From contig CAISPO010000029.1 in assembly GCA_903887415.1 (NCBI GenBank), positions 62,001-126,000 of the forward strand: 64,000 bases of DNA. Direction: 5' to 3'. Position numbers and translations under genes: made by a program. The stretch comes from an uncultured Bacteroidota bacterium (lineage in GTDB: Bacteria; Bacteroidota; Bacteroidia; Chitinophagales; Chitinophagaceae). Positions 35,012 to 43,294 of the stretch are shown in pieces (position 1 is the first letter of the stretch; each line of letters begins with the position of its first letter). The notes beneath the pieces were generated by a model. That model saw only the letters and a program-made list of their open reading frames with translations, was not told where the DNA came from and searched no databases.

Positions 35012-36466
35012 ATGAAAAAGACCTACCTCCTTCTGCTTGCGGGCATATTTATTTTCACGAACGTTTATAGCCAGATAAATAATAATACTATAGAACAGAT
35101 GATGTACCGCAGGATACTGACGGAGAGCGATGTGGATTATAATACGGTGATCCTTTTGCCAAAATTGTACCGGGAAAATAAAATGGACACGATCCAGGCG
35201 ATCATTGACTATGATATCAGAAGCTATAGCACTTCAGGCCTTTTGGCTCCCTTTATTATTATTGATGAAATACGGACCCGCAGGTTTAGAGAACGGCTCG
35301 AAAATAGCCGGACCATTAACGATAGCTCAAGATATCGCAAGATTTCTGATAGCCTGCAAGCGGGCCGCAACGAACAAGGCCCGACAGATACCATTGCAAT
35401 GCAGCCAACTGTGGGGCAGCGGGTGGCTGCTGCAAGGAAGGCTTACGTGGCAGCGCAATCCCGGGTGAATGACGCGCAAATTGCCGTAGTAAACGCAGCT
35501 CCATTGCAAAAAAGCCTCAGGGAAGAGACTCTTAAAAAAGAACTTGCTTCGCTTAAAGCGGCTGTAACTGAACTGAATGCAGCAACTGACGCCAGGTTTT
35601 ACCAGGACTATATAATCAGCTATTATCTGCAATGGTTCCTTGATAATTACGATATAAAAGACAGTCTCGATTATCCCGAATTCATAAGGGCGCCTTACAG
35701 CGAATATTTCGATTTTATAAAAACAATGGCAACTGAGCAGCTTAAAAAGCCAGGGTTGAGCCCGGTTGAAAAATTCCTATTGAATTTCTTTGCCAACCCT
35801 TCAAAGCAGGCATTAAACCAGTTAAACGACAGCGAATACAACGGCTCGCTGCTACAGGAGGCCTGGCTCGACATGTCTAGCCGAAAAGCCTCATTTCAGG
35901 GCTTTCATGTTGGTTTTGCCGCAGGAGAATGGATACCACAGGGAAATCTGTCTGCGATAGGCAACCACCCCTATTGCAACTTTGTAATAGGCGGCCGTGG
36001 TAAAAACGATAAGTTCATGTGCGACATAGCAGGAGGGTTTCGTTTCGGGAGCAGCCCCAATAACTATAAAGTAAAAGTGAATGACTCAGCAATAAACACA
36101 AAAAGCTATATAGGATACTATGCCGGGCTGGAAGAGACCTTTGCGGTATGGAGAAATTACCGGCACGAGGTTGATGTATTTGCCGGACTAGCCTGGGAGG
36201 GTTATAGTACCACACCGGATACCTCTGTAAGCTATTTGAGCTCAGTTAATTTTAATGTGGGAGTAGGCTACAAACTGTATGTGAAGCATAAGCAGAAGAA
36301 AAATAATATGGTTCACTCCTACATTGCGTTTCAGGCAAAATATCATTTTATTCATTACGCCAATGACGGAGGAACCGACCTGACCGGGAATGCACTGACG
36401 GTAGGCCTTGCCTATGGCTGGTATTCCAGGTCAGCCGTGAAGCATTATTACATTGATAAATGGTAG
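35012..36466 (+). CDS. secreted protein of unknown function with C-terminal barrel-like region
   Basis: A 484-residue protein with a signal peptide ending NVYSQ. Residues 20-130 are helical and acidic, with TIEQMMYRRIL; residues 140-190 form an Ala-rich helix resembling a coiled coil. The last 200 residues alternate Gly/aromatic strands (GFHVGFAAGEWIPQG, GYYAGLEETFAVW, GVGYKLYVKHK, LTVGLAYGWYSR), as in outer-membrane beta barrels. No named family. It is probably an outer-membrane-associated protein. Confidence 0.75.
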   Translation: MKKTYLLLLAGIFIFTNVYSQINNNTIEQMMYRRILTESDVDYNTVILLPKLYRENKMDTIQAIIDYDIRSYSTSGLLAPFIIIDEIRTRRFRERLENSRTINDSSRYRKISDSLQAGRNEQGPTDTIAMQPTVGQRVAAARKAYVAAQSRVNDAQIAVVNAAPLQKSLREETLKKELASLKAAVTELNAATDARFYQDYIISYYLQWFLDNYDIKDSLDYPEFIRAPYSEYFDFIKTMATEQLKKPGLSPVEKFLLNFFANPSKQALNQLNDSEYNGSLLQEAWLDMSSRKASFQGFHVGFAAGEWIPQGNLSAIGNHPYCNFVIGGRGKNDKFMCDIAGGFRFGSSPNNYKVKVNDSAINTKSYIGYYAGLEETFAVWRNYRHEVDVFAGLAWEGYSTTPDTSVSYLSSVNFNVGVGYKLYVKHKQKKNNMVHSYIAFQAKYHFIHYANDGGTDLTGNALTVGLAYGWYSRSAVKHYYIDKW

Positions 36467-36476
36467 AAATCTGATG

Positions 36477-36686
36477 CTATAATTCATTCAGCAGATCTTC
36501 GATTGGCCTCGCTTTAAGCTTTCCCGCTCTGACCAACTTTATCTCTTCAACACTCTGCTTTATTTCTTTAATAAGCGGGGCTTTAGCGCCAGAGATAGGC
36601 TGTGCCTTTTTAATAAAAGTAAGACTGCGCAACACTGCCATTCCGAAATCCGCTTGTTTATCAGGAATATCTACCAATACTTTCAT
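36477..36686 (-). CDS. small antitoxin-like protein
   Basis: A 69-residue protein from MKVLVDIPDKQ at 36686. It has the layout MKVxxxIPD..F...LLxSLxF.K and a C-terminal helix ending GKLKARPIEDLLNEL, common to small Bacteroidota antitoxins that precede ParE/RelE toxins. No toxin follows: the gene ends 11 bases from the convergent 35012 gene. The antitoxin assignment is inference from the layout. Confidence 0.6.
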   Translation of the reverse strand: MKVLVDIPDKQADFGMAVLRSLTFIKKAQPISGAKAPLIKEIKQSVEEIKLVRAGKLKARPIEDLLNEL

Positions 36687-36798
36687 TAGGAAAATGCGTC
36701 TAGCAAATTTAATCAAAAAAACATAACAATATATATCAAACGCCAATCGCGAGTATCGCTAAGCCCTGTAAAGGGCAGAGGCTGGCGAGGACGAGACG

Positions 36799-37125
36799 TT
36801 ATGGTATTAATGTCCTTTGCGTTAACTCTGCGCCAATCGATTGTACAACCGGTCGTGCTTTTTCCAGAAATTCCAGCCCTATACTGACAAAATTTTCTTG
36901 ACTGACAATTTCAATAACTAATTTTTTACCGATACTTTTAGGGTACTCCTCAAATATTTGTCCTCCTTCAATAAATTGAATATAGGCGTTTAATTTCTCC
37001 TGCAATGTCACCAAATGAAAATGTTCATCCTTCCAATCCAAATGATCGGAAATTGACAGGATTACTTTTCCGTCACTCTTTCTAATACTTATAGCATCAA
37101 TCTTGTCCTTGTCTTCTATAGACAT
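36799..37125 (-). CDS. DUF6572 domain-containing protein
   Basis: A 108-residue cytosolic protein. IDAISIRKSDGKVILSISDHLDW, HLVTLQEKLNAYIQFIEGGQI and KLVIEIVSQ match the small DUF6572 family of unknown function. No partner gene is evident. A weak imperfect hairpin (GCCCT/AGGGC at 36763-36776) lies between it and the previous gene. Confidence 0.8.
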   Translation of the reverse strand: MSIEDKDKIDAISIRKSDGKVILSISDHLDWKDEHFHLVTLQEKLNAYIQFIEGGQIFEEYPKSIGKKLVIEIVSQENFVSIGLEFLEKARPVVQSIGAELTQRTLIP

Positions 37126-37228
37126 AATGAGTTTGAATATTCTAAAAATATGGATAATCCTACAAAAAATTTGTGGAAATCTTTATTTTGCAAGCATCAA
37201 CTCCCATCTTACCTTTAATCCCGTGAGT

Positions 37229-37263
37229 TTTTGAATTTTGGCTTTTGAATTTTGACTTTGAAG
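37229..37263. repeat. heptamer array, TTTTGAN type, before dnaX
   Basis: Five 7-nt units (37229-37235 to 37257-37263), four of them TTTTGNN, end one base before the dnaX ATG. Confidence 0.8.
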
Positions 37264-37264
37264 A

Positions 37265-39133
37265 ATGAGTGATAACTATATAGTTTCAGCACGTAAGTAC
37301 CGCCCGCAAACGTTTGACACGGTTGTGGGGCAGGAGCATATTACTACTACGCTGAAGAATGCGATAAAGAACCAGCATCTGGCGCATGCTTATTTGTTTT
37401 GCGGTCCGCGTGGTGTGGGCAAGACTACCTGCGCGCGCATTCTGGCCAAAACCATAAACTGCGAGCACCCCACTGCCGATATGGAAGCCTGTGGTGTGTG
37501 CAATACCTGTGTGAGCTTTACTAACAATACTTCTTTCAACGTCTTTGAGCTGGATGCGGCAAGCAACAACTCGGTGGACGATATTCGTGAGCTTACTAAC
37601 CAGGTACGTTTTGCCCCGCAGCAGGGTAAGTACAAGGTGTATATAATTGATGAGGTGCACATGCTGAGTGCGGCGGCGTTTAATGCGTTCCTGAAAACCC
37701 TGGAAGAGCCCCCTCCCTACGCCATCTTTATCCTTGCCACAACCGAAAAACATAAGATACTCCCCACCATACTTAGCCGCTGCCAGATATTCGACTTTAA
37801 GCGGATAACTACGCACGATATTGTGACGCACCTGCATAGCATAGCCACAAAGGAAGGAATGGTTGCCCAGGAAGCAGCCTTGCACGTAATAGCCCAGAAG
37901 AGCGAGGGCGCTATGCGCGATGCCCTGAGTATGCTCGACAGGATAGCGAGCTTCACTAATGGTATGCTTACCTACAGCAACACCATGGAGCACCTGAACC
38001 TGCTGGATGCTGATTTTTACTTCCGGCTCACAGACAGTATGCTGAGCCAGGATGTGGCCGGTACATTACTGCTGCTGGACAGTGCGCTGGAAAAAGGATT
38101 TGAAGGTGATGTGATCATAAACGGATTGGCGGAGCATTTCCGCAACCTGCTGTTGTGCAAGGATGCGCGTATGGCCAAGCTGCTGGATGTGCCCAACGAC
38201 CACCGGCCCATGTATCATGAAAAGGCAAACCAGGCGCCACCATCATTTGTACTCTCTGCACTCAACGTTATTAACGATAGCGAGCTGCAATACAAAACTG
38301 CTACTAACAAACGCCTGCATGTGGAGATGTGCCTGATAAGGCTATGTTTTCTGCTGCAAAGCTTAAGCAGTTCACATGGTTCGGCGGGGCTCACCATGAC
38401 AGATAGCTCTGAAGTAAAAAAAAACTCTAGTAGTGTAGGAAGTGCGCCTGTTGATGGTTTGCAGTCGGCAGTTCGCAGTTCACAGTCTCCAGTGGAGTCG
38501 CAGCCTATGGCTGTTGAAAAAGAATATGCAGTAAATGATATTGTTGAAATTGTTGTTGCGGAAGCCGCGCCTTTGGCAGTTGCGCCACAGCCCGCGCCAC
38601 CACCTACTACAAGTGGCGCCCCAGCCACACCAGCAGCTGAAAATACGATACCTCGAAAACCAGCAGCCGGCCCCAAACGCCTCAGCATGGACATGCTGGA
38701 GGACATAGATACCGAAGTGGCGAAGGCAGCTGCAAATAAGGATAAAGAAAAAAAGGTACTTACGGCGGAGGTGGCTGTCCAGTTATTTGAAGCATATAAA
38801 ACAAAACTGCAGGCTGCTAATAAAACGGTGCTGCACTCTCAGTTCTGCATGATGCGGGTGGACGTATATCCACCAGATGAGGTTAGACTTATATCGCCAA
38901 GCACTTTTACCGATGGCTATGCCAAAGATCAAAAAACGCCACTTATAGATTACTACCGCGCCGAAACCGGGATGATCGTGCGCATAACCACTGAGGTGCA
39001 GGAAGATGAGAATGTGAAAGCTGCTCAGAACATAACCGTACTGAGCAAAAGCGAAATGTTTGAAGCCATGGCCACAAAAAACCCTAACCTCGCGGCATTG
39101 AAGGACGGGCTCGGAATGACGATAGAGTATTGA
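37265..39133 (+). CDS. dnaX: DNA polymerase III subunit gamma/tau
   Basis: Clamp-loader ATPase. Walker A GPRGVGKT, the four-Cys zinc module (CEHP...CGVCNTC), Walker B IIDEVHML and the sensor SRC motif are intact in the first 370 residues. Residues 380-500 form the low-complexity linker, followed by a C-terminal tau-type domain (VQLFEAYKTKLQAANKTVLHS). Residues about 399-410 are encoded by five degenerate CAGT-type heptamers. At 622 residues it is a normal Bacteroidota length. No internal slippery site for a gamma form was looked for in detail. Confidence 0.96.
   Translation: MSDNYIVSARKYRPQTFDTVVGQEHITTTLKNAIKNQHLAHAYLFCGPRGVGKTTCARILAKTINCEHPTADMEACGVCNTCVSFTNNTSFNVFELDAASNNSVDDIRELTNQVRFAPQQGKYKVYIIDEVHMLSAAAFNAFLKTLEEPPPYAIFILATTEKHKILPTILSRCQIFDFKRITTHDIVTHLHSIATKEGMVAQEAALHVIAQKSEGAMRDALSMLDRIASFTNGMLTYSNTMEHLNLLDADFYFRLTDSMLSQDVAGTLLLLDSALEKGFEGDVIINGLAEHFRNLLLCKDARMAKLLDVPNDHRPMYHEKANQAPPSFVLSALNVINDSELQYKTATNKRLHVEMCLIRLCFLLQSLSSSHGSAGLTMTDSSEVKKNSSSVGSAPVDGLQSAVRSSQSPVESQPMAVEKEYAVNDIVEIVVAEAAPLAVAPQPAPPPTTSGAPATPAAENTIPRKPAAGPKRLSMDMLEDIDTEVAKAAANKDKEKKVLTAEVAVQLFEAYKTKLQAANKTVLHSQFCMMRVDVYPPDEVRLISPSTFTDGYAKDQKTPLIDYYRAETGMIVRITTEVQEDENVKAAQNITVLSKSEMFEAMATKNPNLAALKDGLGMTIEY
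38461..38495. repeat. heptamer array inside dnaX, CAGT type
   Basis: Five 7-nt units (38461-38467 to 38489-38495) of form NCAGTNN lie in the linker region of the dnaX coding sequence. They are the same class as the arrays at 5411 and 8661. Confidence 0.8.
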
Positions 39134-39151
39134 TCATGTAATTAGTCCTTT

Positions 39152-39179
39152 GGAATTGGGAATTGGGAATTGGGATTGT
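39152..39179. repeat. heptamer array, GGAATTG type, after dnaX
   Basis: Three exact GGAATTG units (39152-39172) and one derived unit follow the dnaX stop codon by 18 bases. A related AAATTCC-like triplet of heptamers is at 39230-39250. Confidence 0.8.
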
Positions 39180-39279
39180 TCCGTACGCCCCGCACACTGA
39201 AGCACCCCTAACCTTTTACAAAACAATACAAATTGCAAATCCGAAATTCCGGACCTGCCTCGGCGAAGGTACCAGTCGC

Positions 39280-40185
39280 CTACTGTTTAAGCTTCATTAC
39301 CTCGGCAATGAATGGCGCTAGTTTGCCTTGCGGCGCTTCATCTTCATAAAAAGACATTACGCAGTGCACAAATTTGCCGTGCACTTCTGCAGCAACATAA
39401 TAAACAATAAGCGCATTACTTCCCCCTGTCACCATTTTAGGGAGCTTGACCTTAAATACGATCCGGTCTGCGATGGTTTCCACCCCTTCAAATATCACCG
39501 GCACTTTTTCCTCGCTGATTACCTTGGTTAGTTTTTTTGCTTTGTTCGCATCTATCTGTATCTGTTTATATTCCTCTGCATCGGCCATTGTTTTATAAAC
39601 AGACCAGTTCATTTGCCCGTAATGGGTACATTGCATATTATCAGGGCCCATCCAGTGACAGGTATTTCCCAGTGCTATATTATGCCCCAGGAAGTCAAGT
39701 GAAGATGGGCGTACATGCATAAACACAGAATCATATACGCCATTGTAAATGATCATGGCAACAGCGTTGTTGACAAAGTTTGAATCCATTCTTATAAAAC
39801 GGGCAAAAGAAATTACCGTGATCGTATTGTTTTCGCCCCTTATCAAAAATGCTTTCCTTATTAACGGGATACCTTTTTGAGGGTCATTATTTTCAATGAC
39901 GAAATTTTCAAGCGGGTCACCATTCATTTTTTGTTTTAAGACCACATATTTATGAAAGGTCTTTTTCGCAGCCTTTTTGTAATTGCTTTCCGTAGGCTCC
40001 AGGTGAAACGTTACAATTGCAATGTTGTATCCCTCGCCCTCTATATAATTATGGTCATTGTCATTACTTAATCCGTGAAAATTTTCAAAAAACACTTTAG
40101 ACGAAGGCAGGTTGGAAAGCAGGTTCTGAGCAGTCACAAATCCAGGAAGTAGAATAATGATCAAAATGCTAAAGAACCTTTGCAT
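39280..40185 (-). CDS. secreted protein of unknown function
   Basis: A 301-residue protein from MQRFFSILI at 40185, with a signal peptide ending FVTAQ. The mature part has a KAAKKTFHKYVVLKQKMNG helix, NTCHWMGPDNMQCTHYGQMNW with two Cys, and a strand-rich C-terminus (VKLPKMVTGGSNALIVYYVAAEV, FVHCVMSFYED). No family is recognised. A periplasmic location is likely. Confidence 0.75.
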   Translation of the reverse strand: MQRFFSILIIILLPGFVTAQNLLSNLPSSKVFFENFHGLSNDNDHNYIEGEGYNIAIVTFHLEPTESNYKKAAKKTFHKYVVLKQKMNGDPLENFVIENNDPQKGIPLIRKAFLIRGENNTITVISFARFIRMDSNFVNNAVAMIIYNGVYDSVFMHVRPSSLDFLGHNIALGNTCHWMGPDNMQCTHYGQMNWSVYKTMADAEEYKQIQIDANKAKKLTKVISEEKVPVIFEGVETIADRIVFKVKLPKMVTGGSNALIVYYVAAEVHGKFVHCVMSFYEDEAPQGKLAPFIAEVMKLKQ

Positions 40186-40296
40186 ACAGTCCGAATTATG
40201 ATGAGCATTCAAATTAAGGATAATTACGAATATACTTTCATAAAAATAGATTTCCGAAGACAGCCGTACCGGTACATCAAATCGGCTAATTATTAT

Positions 40297-40304
40297 TACT
40301 TTTG
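40297..40304 (+). promoter_or_regulatory. -7 promoter element of the PDH E2 gene
   Basis: TACTTTTG, 23 bases before the ATG. No TTTG at the expected -33 distance. Confidence 0.5.
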
Positions 40305-40327
40305 ATTTCTAAAATACAAAAAATATT

Positions 40328-41632
40328 ATGGCGGAAGCAGTACGTATGCCCTTGCTGAGTGATACGATGAAAGAAGGTGTGATAGCGGAATGGCACAAAA
40401 AAGTAGGCGATACAGTAAAATCGGATGATGTAATAGCTGAGGTTGAAACCGACAAAGCCACAATGGAGGTAATGCCATATGTGGACGGCACCCTACTTTA
40501 TATAGGTGTGGAAAAAGGAAAGGGCGTACCCGTGAATGGCATAATGGCCATTATAGGCAAGCCCGGCGAGGATTTCCAGCCTATATTAGATGCAGAGAAA
40601 GGCGCACCTAAGCCAGCAGCGGAAGCTGCACCGGCTGCTGCAAGTACCTCACCGCAGCCCGCACAAAATCCGCCTGTGGCTGCACCGGCACAACCTCAAC
40701 AGCCACAACCGGTACCACAGCCGGCTGCGGCGCCTGCTCCAGCACCAGCTACTCCATCTGCCGATGAAAGAATAAAAGCCTCCCCGCTTGCAAAAAAACT
40801 TGCTGAGGATAAGGGCGTGGACATAAGCGCAGTAAAAGGAAGCGGCGATAATGGCCGCATAATAAAGCGCGATGTGGATAGCTATACCCCCGCCGCGGCT
40901 CCTACTACAGCAAAAACTGCACCGGTAATGCAATATCAACCGGTGGGCACAGAGGGGCATACTGATACCCCACTCTCGCAAATGCGGAAGATCATAGCGC
41001 AGAAATTGGCGGGCAGCCTGTTCACCGCGCCGCATTTTTACCTGACCATGTCCATCGTTATGGATAAGGCAATTGACGCCCGCAAGGCGATCAATGATAT
41101 GTCTCCGGTGAAGGTATCATTCAATGATATGGTGATAAAAGCATGTGCAATGGCGCTGCGCAGGCACCCGGAAGTGAACAGCTCCTGGATGGGTGACTTT
41201 ATCCGCCAGAACCATCATATACATATCGGCACTGCAGTTTCTGTTGACGAAGGCCTGCTAGTTCCCGTGATAAAGTTTGCCGACCAGAAATCATTATCAC
41301 AGATAGCTGATGACGCTAAAACATTGATAGAAAAGGCCCGCACCAAGAAGATAACACCACAGGAATTCACTGGAAATACGTTTACCATTTCGAACCTCGG
41401 GATGATGGACATTGATGAGTTTACCGCTATCATTAATCCGCCGGATAGCTGCATACTGGCAGTGGGCAAAATAGCGCCTACGGCTGTAGTGGAGAATAAC
41501 ACGGTGGTTGTGCGGCAGATAATGAAGGTCACCCTAAGCTGTGATCACCGCGTGGTGGACGGAGCAGTGGGATCAAAGTTCCTGCAGACGCTAAAGGCGC
41601 ACCTGGAAAACCCGGTAACTATGCTGGTATAA
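40328..41632 (+). CDS. pdhC: pyruvate dehydrogenase E2 (dihydrolipoamide acetyltransferase)
   Basis: Core of the pyruvate dehydrogenase complex: accepts acetyl from E1 on its lipoyl group and transfers it to CoA. One lipoyl domain (lysine in VETDKATMEV, residue about 43), an Ala/Pro/Gln-rich linker (residues 98-142), the peripheral-subunit-binding domain (ASPLAKKLAEDKGVDISAVKGSG..GRIIKRDV) and the catalytic domain ending with the active-site motif DHRVVDGA. 434 residues. E1-alpha is encoded 15 kb upstream. A very clear terminator follows. Confidence 0.95.
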   Translation: MAEAVRMPLLSDTMKEGVIAEWHKKVGDTVKSDDVIAEVETDKATMEVMPYVDGTLLYIGVEKGKGVPVNGIMAIIGKPGEDFQPILDAEKGAPKPAAEAAPAAASTSPQPAQNPPVAAPAQPQQPQPVPQPAAAPAPAPATPSADERIKASPLAKKLAEDKGVDISAVKGSGDNGRIIKRDVDSYTPAAAPTTAKTAPVMQYQPVGTEGHTDTPLSQMRKIIAQKLAGSLFTAPHFYLTMSIVMDKAIDARKAINDMSPVKVSFNDMVIKACAMALRRHPEVNSSWMGDFIRQNHHIHIGTAVSVDEGLLVPVIKFADQKSLSQIADDAKTLIEKARTKKITPQEFTGNTFTISNLGMMDIDEFTAIINPPDSCILAVGKIAPTAVVENNTVVVRQIMKVTLSCDHRVVDGAVGSKFLQTLKAHLENPVTMLV

Positions 41633-41652
41633 CATACCCTCTTATAACTAAC

Positions 41653-41693
41653 AGCCCGCAGATGATTTGAATTCATCTGCGGGCTTCTTTTTT
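41653..41693 (+). terminator. intrinsic terminator of the PDH E2 gene
   Basis: A perfect 13-bp stem (41653-41665 with 41673-41685, core GCCCGCAGATGA) with a 7-nt loop, followed by TCTTTTTT. Confidence 0.95.
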
Positions 41694-41817
41694 CCGAATA
41701 GTGTAGCTTCCTTACCTGCCAGCAGGTACTTATTGGCAAAAGTATTTGCGCAATACCAGAGTAGAAATTTGTAACCTGTGCAACCTATGTGAAATCAATT
41801 TCCCTTTCCGATAGCAA

Positions 41818-42147
41818 TCATATTACTTTGGAAACAGTCGTAATTATCAGGTTTACAATTCCGTTCTTAAAACTATCCAATTGTATCTCTGCAATTCCGA
41901 CTTGTTCCAGGCCACGCATCTCAATAATTTCCTTTCGGCCTTCAACCAAAAATTTCAGATCTTCGGTATTCATATCACCCGCTGCCAGAGACAGCGACCA
42001 TTGCTGTATATCGGCTTTCATACCATCCAGCGCATTTTGGCCTTCCTCGGTAGCCTGCGCCAGATAATCGTTTACCGTTGTCTTTGCCAGTCCCACAATC
42101 CCTGTTTTCAGGGTTTCAAATAGCTCATCAAATTCAATCGTTGCCAT
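41818..42147 (-). CDS. unknown cytosolic protein, first of a three-gene minus-strand group
   Basis: A 109-residue, acidic, mainly helical protein (FDELFETLKTGIVGLAKTTVNDYLAQATEEG, ALDGMKADIQQWSLSLAAGDMN), ending in a hydrophobic helix. No family recognised. The lipoprotein gene upstream ends 8 bases before its start, so the two are probably one transcript with the DUF4231 gene farther upstream. Confidence 0.65.
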   Translation of the reverse strand: MATIEFDELFETLKTGIVGLAKTTVNDYLAQATEEGQNALDGMKADIQQWSLSLAAGDMNTEDLKFLVEGRKEIIEMRGLEQVGIAEIQLDSFKNGIVNLIITTVSKVI

Positions 42148-42154
42148 ACGCTGA

Positions 42155-42574
42155 CTATTGTGCTTGTTTGGGTTTTATTTTTTTACTTTCCAACTGGGCG
42201 ATGACATCAAACGCCTCACCTACCTCTTTTTTCGACTCCTGGATGAATACCGGCCGTAGCTTACCTTCATTCTTCCACCGTTTTACAAACCCGGAAAATA
42301 AATGGCCAGTCGAATCTTTCAGTTTGTCCCACAATTTTAATGTAATGTCATTGTTTTTTCTGTTGCGTTCATATTCATACGTCTTATCGATATTTGTCAT
42401 AACCTGCTTCACCTCCTGTTGATGCGAAGCAAAATCTTCCGTGGCCAAGTCCATTACATTCCAAACATCAACTTTTATTGACGTGGTTTGGGTATAAACG
42501 TATTGGTCATAATGAGATATGGAGGCACAACCGGCAACTAAAAAAAATAAGAATAGTAAGAACCGGAATTTCAT
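42155..42574 (-). CDS. small lipoprotein of unknown function
   Basis: A 139-residue protein with a type II signal peptide: FLFFLVAGCAS has the lipobox LVAGC, so the mature protein is acylated at Cys16. The rest is helical and charged (LATEDFASHQQEVKQVMTNIDKTYEYERNRK). It lies between the DUF4231 gene and the 109-residue gene. A membrane-anchored role near the DUF4231 protein is possible. Confidence 0.75.
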   Translation of the reverse strand: MKFRFLLFLFFLVAGCASISHYDQYVYTQTTSIKVDVWNVMDLATEDFASHQQEVKQVMTNIDKTYEYERNRKNNDITLKLWDKLKDSTGHLFSGFVKRWKNEGKLRPVFIQESKKEVGEAFDVIAQLESKKIKPKQAQ

Positions 42575-42658
42575 ATAGGAGCGTATAAAAGAATTTAAAT
42601 GTTTGCAAACTACGATATTAATACAGCCAGTAAGTTGAGGCCGGTTTGAAAATATATC

Positions 42659-43096
42659 TTATTTCTGTTTCTCCTGGTTCACATACTGGCTCCATGAAGA
42701 ATATTCTTTACTGATGATATTTTCTGTGCGCTCCACTAAAGTTTTAAATGCGTCCGTGTTACCATTATAAGGGCCGGTAAGCGTACTATATAGCATTTTC
42801 TCCTGGGTCAATGCCTCGGCGGTGGTTCGGTACTGCGTCCATTTTTCGCTGAATTTTAATACATCCGATAACCCGGAAGATATCGCAATTATAGTTCCGA
42901 AGGCGCCTAACAGAATACTTTTGACCGTTGGATGTGAAGTAAATGGAAAGCCGGCGAAAACAGAGACCAGGGCGGAAAATAGTATTATGAGTGATTTAGC
43001 CCTGAAATTCCACTGCTTGTTTATCTTCGCCTTACTACTATACCAGGCAATCTGATCGTCAAGCCTGTTTTTAATATATTCCTCTTCGGTGATCAT
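42659..43096 (-). CDS. DUF4231 (SLATT-like) two-TM protein
   Basis: A 145-residue protein from MITEEEYIKNRL at 43096. A basic N-terminal helix (DQIAWYSSKAKINKQWNFRAKS) leads into two membrane segments (LIILFSALVSVFAGF and SILLGAFGTIIAISSG), followed by a cytosolic helix. This is DUF4231, grouped in the literature with SLATT 2-TM effectors that are often linked to nucleotide-signal conflict systems. It is divergent from the TIR-like gene with about 200 bp between. Confidence 0.82.
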   Translation of the reverse strand: MITEEEYIKNRLDDQIAWYSSKAKINKQWNFRAKSLIILFSALVSVFAGFPFTSHPTVKSILLGAFGTIIAISSGLSDVLKFSEKWTQYRTTAEALTQEKMLYSTLTGPYNGNTDAFKTLVERTENIISKEYSSWSQYVNQEKQK

Positions 43097-43114
43097 AATA
43101 TTTTTTTTACAAAC

Positions 43115-43122
43115 CAAATGTA
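43115..43122 (-). promoter_or_regulatory. -7 promoter element of the DUF4231 gene
   Basis: The minus strand reads TACATTTG, 18 bases before the ATG. No clear -33 TTTG. Confidence 0.5.
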
Positions 43123-43204
43123 AAAATGTTTACGCGGATAGTTATGTAATTCAGCCATTTTATTTTAATGCTGTAAATTATTTGAAAGATAAATTTATAA
43201 TTCA

Positions 43205-43235
43205 TTTGCTTTAATAAAAGCGTGTATTATCTTTG
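43205..43235 (+). promoter_or_regulatory. Bacteroidota-type promoter of the TIR-like/STAND locus
   Basis: TTTG (43205-43208), exactly 19 nt, then TATCTTTG (43228-43235): the full consensus. It leaves a 59-nt AT-rich leader before the first gene. Confidence 0.8.
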
Positions 43236-43294
43236 AATAAAACATTAAAAAGATTTTTTTATACGAATAATTTACTTCGATAAGTTATTTCAAA

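Noticed and set aside
36741-36787. CGCCA...TGGCG hairpin with inner GCCCT/AGGGC
   Set aside because: No T tract, no conserved RNA shape that I recognise, and loops do not fit any riboswitch.
37286-37993. Antisense open frame of 235 codons across dnaX
   Set aside because: It is the complement of the conserved dnaX ATPase domain and has no recognisable motif.
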